DNA of 64,000 nucleotides from NCBI GenBank assembly GCA_036652035.1, contig JAVVWR010000001.1, positions 1 through 64,000 on the forward strand. Reading direction: 5' to 3'. Under the pieces are notes generated by a model that saw only the letters and a program-made list of their open reading frames with translations, had not been told where the DNA came from and made no database searches. This DNA is from JAEZVV01 sp036652035. Lineage in GTDB: Bacteria; Pseudomonadota; Gammaproteobacteria; Burkholderiales; Burkholderiaceae_F. Position 1 is the stretch's first letter; each line of letters begins with the position of its first letter. The position numbers and the translations under genes were made by a program. Shown here one piece after another: positions 59,686 to 64,000 of this stretch.

Positions 59686-61166
59686 GGCTGGCCGCTCTCC
59701 AGGGCGAGTTCACGCACCGCATCGACAAACACCTCGGCGCGATGGGCGTAGTGGCGGAACATGTCGAGGCTGGCGCAGGCGGGTGACAGCAGAACCGCGT
59801 CGCGCGGCTGCGCCAGGCTCGCGGCGAGCGCCACCGCCGCTTCGAGCGTGGCGGCGCGCTCAATCGGGAACAGGCAGCCATCAAGCGCAGCCGCAATGGC
59901 ATCGGCGTCCTTGCCGATCAGGATCGCCGCGCGGGCATGGCGGCTCATCGGCGCCGCCAGCGGGGTGAAATCCTGGCCCTTGCCTTCGCCGCCCAGGATC
60001 ACCACCAGAGACCGGCCTTCGCCGCCCAGACCGTCGAGCGCCGCCACGGTGGCGCCGACATTGGTGCCCTTGGAATCATCAACGTAATCGACCCCTCCCA
60101 CCTGCGCCACGAATTGCACGCGATGCGCTTCGCCGCGGTAATCGGCCAGGGCGTTCAAGACTGGCGCCAGCGGGCAGCCGATCGCCCGCACCAGGGCGAT
60201 GGCCGCCAGCGCGTTCATGGCGTTGTGGCGACCGCGGATCTTGAGCGCATCGACCGGCATGAAGCGGTGGACGTAGATCTCGCCCGACAGCCCGGGAAGA
60301 TCGGCCGCCGCCTTGCGGCGCTTCGTGGGCGGCGCAAGGTCTTCGGCCCAGGCCAGCCAGTTGATCCCGCCTTCGATCGCCACGCCGTATTGATCGGCCA
60401 GGCGGGGCTCGCCAAAACCGAAGCTGATCGCCCCGCTGCGCGCCATTGCCGCCACGCGGCGGTCGTCGCGGTTGATCACCGCGATCGTGCCGGGGGCAAA
60501 GATCTTCGCCTTGGTCGCGGCGTAGGCCTCGATCGAGCCGTGCCAGTCGAGGTGGTCGTCGCTGATATTGAGAACGGTGGCGACCGTGCAGGCGAGCGCG
60601 GCGGTGGTCTCGAGCTGGAAACTCGAGAGCTCGAGCACCCAGACCTCGGGCAGCGTGTTCTGGCGCAAGTGATGGCGCAAAGCTTCCAGCGCGCTGGGGC
60701 CGATATTGCCCGCCACCGCCACGCTGCGGCCCGCCGCTTCGACCATCTTGCCGACGATCACCGTGGTCGTGGTCTTGCCGTTGGTGCCGGTAATGCCAAT
60801 CAGCTTGGGCTGGTAGTCGCGGAAATTCTTCAGGCGTTGCAGTTCACGCGCAAAGAGTTCGATCTCGCCCACCACCGGAATGCCCGCCGCGCGCGCCGCG
60901 GCAACCAGGGGAGCCGCCGCCGAGTGCGCGGGCGAGAGCCCGGGCGAGATCGCCACCAGGCTCACGCCGTCAAGCAATTCGACCGGCAGTTCGCCGCCGT
61001 GGAATTCGAGCGTCGGCAGCTCGGCCTGGAGCTTGACGAGCTCAGGCGGCGCCTGCCGCGTATCGGCGGCGCGCAGCGCCCAGCCGGTGTGGGCCAGAAA
61101 ACGCGCGCAGGCCAGCCCCGAAGCGCCAAGGCCCAGCACCAGAGCGGTCTTGGTGGTGGTGCTCAT
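59679..61166 (-). CDS. murD: UDP-N-acetylmuramoylalanine--D-glutamate ligase
   Basis: MurD adds D-Glu to the stem peptide. The 495-residue protein is somewhat longer than E. coli MurD (438). It has [15 protein letters not shown], the ATP loop [31 protein letters not shown] and the C-terminal [15 protein letters not shown]. The extra length lies near residues 290-325, with a Lys/Arg-rich loop ([14 protein letters not shown]). Its start shares one base with the mraY stop. Confidence 0.96.
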   Translation of the reverse strand: MSTTTKTALVLGLGASGLACARFLAHTGWALRAADTRQAPPELVKLQAELPTLEFHGGELPVELLDGVSLVAISPGLSPAHSAAAPLVAAARAAGIPVVGEIELFARELQRLKNFRDYQPKLIGITGTNGKTTTTVIVGKMVEAAGRSVAVAGNIGPSALEALRHHLRQNTLPEVWVLELSSFQLETTAALACTVATVLNISDDHLDWHGSIEAYAATKAKIFAPGTIAVINRDDRRVAAMARSGAISFGFGEPRLADQYGVAIEGGINWLAWAEDLAPPTKRRKAAADLPGLSGEIYVHRFMPVDALKIRGRHNAMNALAAIALVRAIGCPLAPVLNALADYRGEAHRVQFVAQVGGVDYVDDSKGTNVGATVAALDGLGGEGRSLVVILGGEGKGQDFTPLAAPMSRHARAAILIGKDADAIAAALDGCLFPIERAATLEAAVALAASLAQPRDAVLLSPACASLDMFRHYAHRAEVFVDAVRELALESGQPC

Positions 61167-62320
61167 CAGCGCAACTTCAGGGTCGAGAGGCCGATCAGCA
61201 CCAGGACGATGGTGATGATCCAGAAACGAACCACGACCTGGGTTTCTTTCCAGCCCTTGAGTTCGTAGTGATGATGCAGCGGCGCCATCAGGAAGATGCG
61301 CTTGCCCTTGCTCCACTTGAAGTAGAGAACCTGGATCATCACCGAGAGAGTCTCCATCACGAATACGCCACCCATGATGAAGAGAACGATCTCCTGACGC
61401 GTGATCACGGCAATGGTGCCAAGCGCGCCGCCCAGCGCCAGCGCGCCGACGTCACCCATGAAGACCTGCGCCGGGTAGGCGTTGAACCACAGGAAGGCCA
61501 GGCCCGCGCCGGCGATCGCCGCGCAGATGATCACCACTTCGCCCGCGCCCGGAATATAGGGAAACAGCAGATAGCGAGCGAAGTCGGCCCGGCCCACGAC
61601 ATAGGCAAAGACGCCGAGCGCCGCGCCGATCATGGCCGCCGGCAGGATCGCCAGGCCATCAAGACCGTCAGTGAGGTTGACCGCGTTGCTGGTGCCAACG
61701 ATCACGAGGTAGGTCAGGATGATGAAACCCCAGATCCCGAGCGGATAGGCCACGCCCTTGAAGAAGGGAACGATCAGGTCGGAGCGCGTCGGCAGCGGCA
61801 TGGAAAAGCCGCTCTGGACCCACTCGAGCATCACCGGCAGCAGCTTCTCGGTCGAGGGCGCAGCGATCGCAAACGCCAGGTAGACCGCGGCCGACAGACC
61901 GATCAGCGATTGCCAGAAGTATTTTTCCTTGGCGCTCATGCCCTTGGGGTTGCGGTGAACCACCTTGCGGTAGTCGTCAACCCAGCCCACCCAGCCAAAG
62001 CCCAGCGTGACGATCAGCACCACCCACACGAAGCGGTTGGAGAGGTCCATCCACAGCAGCGTCGACAGACCAATGGCGATCAGGATCAGCGCGCCGCCCA
62101 TGGTTGGCGTGCCGGATTTCTTCAGGTGGGACTGCGGACCGTCGGTGCGAACCGCCTGGCCAATCTTGAGCTCGGTGAGCTTGCGGATCACCCACGGTCC
62201 CGCCGCCATGCCGATAAAGAGCGAAGTGATCGCCGCCAGCAGCGCGCGCAGCGTCAGGTAATTGAAGACGTTGAAGGCGCGGATGTCTTGCGCCAGCCAT
62301 TGAAACAGTTCAAGCAACAT
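61166..62320 (-). CDS. mraY: Phospho-N-acetylmuramoyl-pentapeptide transferase
   Basis: MraY makes lipid I from UDP-MurNAc-pentapeptide and undecaprenyl phosphate. The 384-residue inner-membrane enzyme has about ten helices. Catalytic motifs are [36 protein letters not shown] and [15 protein letters not shown]. It lies 2 nt after murF. Confidence 0.98.
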   Translation of the reverse strand: MLLELFQWLAQDIRAFNVFNYLTLRALLAAITSLFIGMAAGPWVIRKLTELKIGQAVRTDGPQSHLKKSGTPTMGGALILIAIGLSTLLWMDLSNRFVWVVLIVTLGFGWVGWVDDYRKVVHRNPKGMSAKEKYFWQSLIGLSAAVYLAFAIAAPSTEKLLPVMLEWVQSGFSMPLPTRSDLIVPFFKGVAYPLGIWGFIILTYLVIVGTSNAVNLTDGLDGLAILPAAMIGAALGVFAYVVGRADFARYLLFPYIPGAGEVVIICAAIAGAGLAFLWFNAYPAQVFMGDVGALALGGALGTIAVITRQEIVLFIMGGVFVMETLSVMIQVLYFKWSKGKRIFLMAPLHHHYELKGWKETQVVVRFWIITIVLVLIGLSTLKLR

Positions 62321-62322
62321 TG

Positions 62323-63693
62323 CTAATGCGCCTCCCCGGGCGCGTTGGCGGTCAGTGCGGCGACCACCTTGTCCATCTTCATGAAGTTCGAACCCTTGAC
62401 CAGGACCGTCGTTGCGCTCGTGGCTGCCGCTTGGGCGGCAACGATCAGATCGGCCTGCTCGGGAAAGTGCTGTGCGCCGGCGCCAAACGCGGCAACGGCC
62501 TCCATCATCTGCGGTCCGGTGGCGAGCAATTGCTCGATCCCGCGGGACTTGGCGTAAGCCCCAATCTCGCGATGAAACTCAGGACCTTGTTCGCCCACCT
62601 CGCCCATGTCACCCAGAGCCAGAACGCGCGGCGCGGCAAAGCCGGCCAGCAAGTCGATCGCGGCGCGCATCGAATCGGGGTTGGCGTTGTAGCTGTCGTC
62701 GATCACCCGGGCGCCACGGGCGCCACGGTGGTGAACGCCGCGGCGGGCGACCGGGCGGAAGGCTTCCAGCCCGGCGGCAATCGCGCGCGGCGCGATCCCG
62801 GCAGCGAGGCACGCCGCCGTCGCCGCCAACGCGTTGTGAACGTTGTGCACGCCGGCGACCGCCAGACGAACGTCGAGCAGCCCTTCGGGCGTGGCGATCG
62901 ACAGCGTGCTGCCGTCGGCGTCGAGCTCGGCGGTGGCCGTCACCATCGCCTCGGCGTCGCGCGCGAAATCGACCACGCGCCGGGTTCCCGCCTGCTGGCG
63001 CCAGACGCCGGCGCAGTCGTCGTCGGCCGGAAACACCGCCACACCCTCGGGCGGGAGATGGGCGATGACCTGAGCGTTTTCGATCGCGGTGGCCTCGACC
63101 CCGGCCATGAATTCCTGGTGCTCGCGCTGCGCGTTATTGATCACCGCCACGGTCGGCTGAGCCAGCTCGGCCAGGTAAGCGATCTCGCCCGGGTGGTTCA
63201 TACCGAGCTCGATCACGGCGGCGCGGTGCTCGGGGCGCAGGCGCCAGAGCATCAACGGCACGCCGATCTCGTTGTTCAGATTGCCCTGGGTCGCGAGGCG
63301 GTTGGCCTGACCCAAGGCCGTCGCGAGGATCGCCGCGATCATCTGCGTCACGGTGGTCTTGCCATTGCTGCCGGCGACCGCGATCACGGGAATCGCAAAC
63401 CGCGACCGCCACGCCGCCGCCCCCACGCCCAACGCGCGACGGGTATCCGGCACCACGATCTGCGGAATCGGCACATCGAGCACGCGCTCGACCACCGCCG
63501 CCACCGCACCTTGCTCGGCCGCCTGAGCAACAAAATCGTGCGCGTCAAAGCGCTCGCCGCGCAGCGCCACGAACAAGGCGCCCGGCCCCACGCTGCGGGT
63601 GTCGGTCGACACCGCATCAAACCCCAGCGAAGCCGCACCGTGCAGCTCGGCTTCGCCCAGAACCCGGGTGAGTTCACCCAGCGTCATCCGCAT
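62323..63693 (-). CDS. murF: UDP-N-acetylmuramoyl-tripeptide--D-alanyl-D-alanine ligase
   Basis: MurF adds D-Ala-D-Ala to complete the pentapeptide. The 456-residue protein has the ATP loop [37 protein letters not shown] and [22 protein letters not shown] 63693 has a good GGAGGGG ribosome site and overlaps the murE end by 10 nt. The frame upstream of 63693 is murE read out of frame. Confidence 0.97.
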   Translation of the reverse strand: MRMTLGELTRVLGEAELHGAASLGFDAVSTDTRSVGPGALFVALRGERFDAHDFVAQAAEQGAVAAVVERVLDVPIPQIVVPDTRRALGVGAAAWRSRFAIPVIAVAGSNGKTTVTQMIAAILATALGQANRLATQGNLNNEIGVPLMLWRLRPEHRAAVIELGMNHPGEIAYLAELAQPTVAVINNAQREHQEFMAGVEATAIENAQVIAHLPPEGVAVFPADDDCAGVWRQQAGTRRVVDFARDAEAMVTATAELDADGSTLSIATPEGLLDVRLAVAGVHNVHNALAATAACLAAGIAPRAIAAGLEAFRPVARRGVHHRGARGARVIDDSYNANPDSMRAAIDLLAGFAAPRVLALGDMGEVGEQGPEFHREIGAYAKSRGIEQLLATGPQMMEAVAAFGAGAQHFPEQADLIVAAQAAATSATTVLVKGSNFMKMDKVVAALTANAPGEAH

Positions 63694-64000
63694 GTTTTCC
63701 CCTCCTGCGCGCGCGCCAGCTGAGCGCCGCGCGCCTGTTCCACGTCGGAGAAGTGAGTCTTGCTTCCGGCGATATCCTGATAGTCCTCGTGCCCCTTGCC
63801 GGCAATCAGCACCACGTCGNNNNNNNNNNNNNNNNNNNNNNNNNNNNNNNNNNNNNNNNNNNNNNNNNNNNNNNNNNNNNNNNNNNNNNNNNNNNNNNNN
63901 NNNNNNNNNNNNNNNNNNNTGCATCCGGCCCGGCGGCGGCAGCAAGCGCGGCAGCTGGGAGCAGGCGAGATCGAAATCGACCCCGGCGGCCAGAGCCACG
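63684..64000 (-). CDS. murE: UDP-N-acetylmuramoyl-tripeptide synthetase MurE (two fragments around a gap; start beyond the window)
   Basis: MurE adds the third residue, normally meso-diaminopimelate, to the stem peptide. The visible C-terminal piece (63684-63819) contains [17 protein letters not shown] and [14 protein letters not shown] and ends at a TGA overlapping murF. Beyond the gap (63920-64000) [17 protein letters not shown] and LLPPPGRM match the region before the family's central PGRM motif. In E. coli MurE about 115 residues separate these two motifs, so roughly 340 bp should be missing rather than 100. The two pieces are also out of frame with exactly 100 N. Confidence 0.9.
   Translation of the reverse strand, partial: WLWPPGSISISPAPSCRACCRRRAGCXXXXXXXXXXXXXXXXXXXXXXXXXXXXXXXXXXDVVLIAGKGHEDYQDIAGSKTHFSDVEQARGAQLARAQEGKTCG
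63820..63919. other. Assembly gap (100 N) inside murE
   Basis: Exactly 100 N. Frame and family length both show the true gap is longer than 100, probably near 340 bp and a multiple of three. Confidence 0.97.

Noticed and set aside
62323..63999. A 558-residue form of MurF with an N-terminal extension
   Set aside because: The extension is murE DNA read out of frame plus the gap; the true start is the ATG at 63693 with a ribosome site.

Overview
The window is a gene-dense, GC-rich chromosomal segment of a betaproteobacterium, most likely a member of the Burkholderiales or a close relative. The inference rests on gene order: accB-accC-prmA-zinc-ribbon/DUF3426-PfkB kinase; pilS-pilR-ampD; and the long run murE-murF-mraY-murD-ftsW-murG-murC-ddl-ftsQ-ftsA-ftsZ, then lpxC, secA, argJ, an ATPase, a Nudix/ThiE fusion, yacG, zapD, coaE, pilD-pilC-pilB, tRNA-Pro, ispB, rplU-rpmA, obgE, proB, rppH and proS. 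No rRNA or other taxonomic marker is present, so genus cannot be given. The sequence is a draft scaffold with six runs of exactly 100 N. Several of these are clearly placeholders rather than measured gaps.

Layout. 1-5.4 kb (+ strand): fatty-acid synthesis entry (accB 3' end, accC), ribosomal methyltransferase prmA, a membrane protein with an N-terminal zinc ribbon, a PfkB sugar/nucleoside kinase and a glycine-zipper lipoprotein. 5.4-7.0 kb (- strand): a YggT membrane protein and a Lys/Ala/Pro-rich histone H1-like protein made of 33-bp repeats, preceded by about 1 kb with no convincing gene. 8.0-12.9 kb (-): cytochrome c assembly-type membrane protein, PP0621-type small protein, PilS/PilR and AmpD. 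12.9-16.5 kb (+): ffh, ruvC, ruvA, ruvB, followed by a cluster of five REP-like palindromes. 16.9-28.3 kb (-): an uptake region with exbB-exbD-tonB, a large TonB-dependent receptor, and a four-gene oligopeptide-type ABC importer (lipoprotein, two permeases, double ATPase). 28.5-30.9 kb (+): ybgC-tolQ-tolR-tolA without tolB-pal. 30.9-36.7 kb: lytic transglycosylase, proS, rppH, proB, obgE, rpmA, rplU. 36.9-43.8 kb (+): ispB, tRNA-Pro(CGG), pilB, pilC, pilD, coaE, zapD, yacG. 43.8-64 kb (mostly -): Nudix/ThiE, ATPase, argJ, secA, a DciA-like gene (+), lpxC and the cell-wall/division cluster up to a split murE.

How the parts fit. The murE-to-ftsZ block is almost continuous, with 1- to 10-nt overlaps between most genes, and makes lipid-linked peptidoglycan precursors plus the FtsQ/A/Z/W division proteins. 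It ends at a terminator just after ftsZ. Two proton-motive-force machines (ExbBD-TonB and TolQRA) lie within about 14 kb of each other. The first sits beside an outer-membrane receptor and an inner-membrane peptide-type importer, so the region could form a complete two-membrane uptake route. Type IV pilus assembly (pilBCD) and its regulators (pilSR) are present but in separate places.

Most of the window is conserved housekeeping DNA. I see no mobile element, CRISPR array or clear new multi-gene system. The less ordinary features are the H1-like repeat gene with an 11-bp homopolymer, the REP-like palindrome cluster after ruvB, a matched pair of hairpins directly after the ftsA and ftsZ stop codons, the substrate-binding lipoprotein with a C-terminal membrane helix, and assembly artefacts at the gaps.
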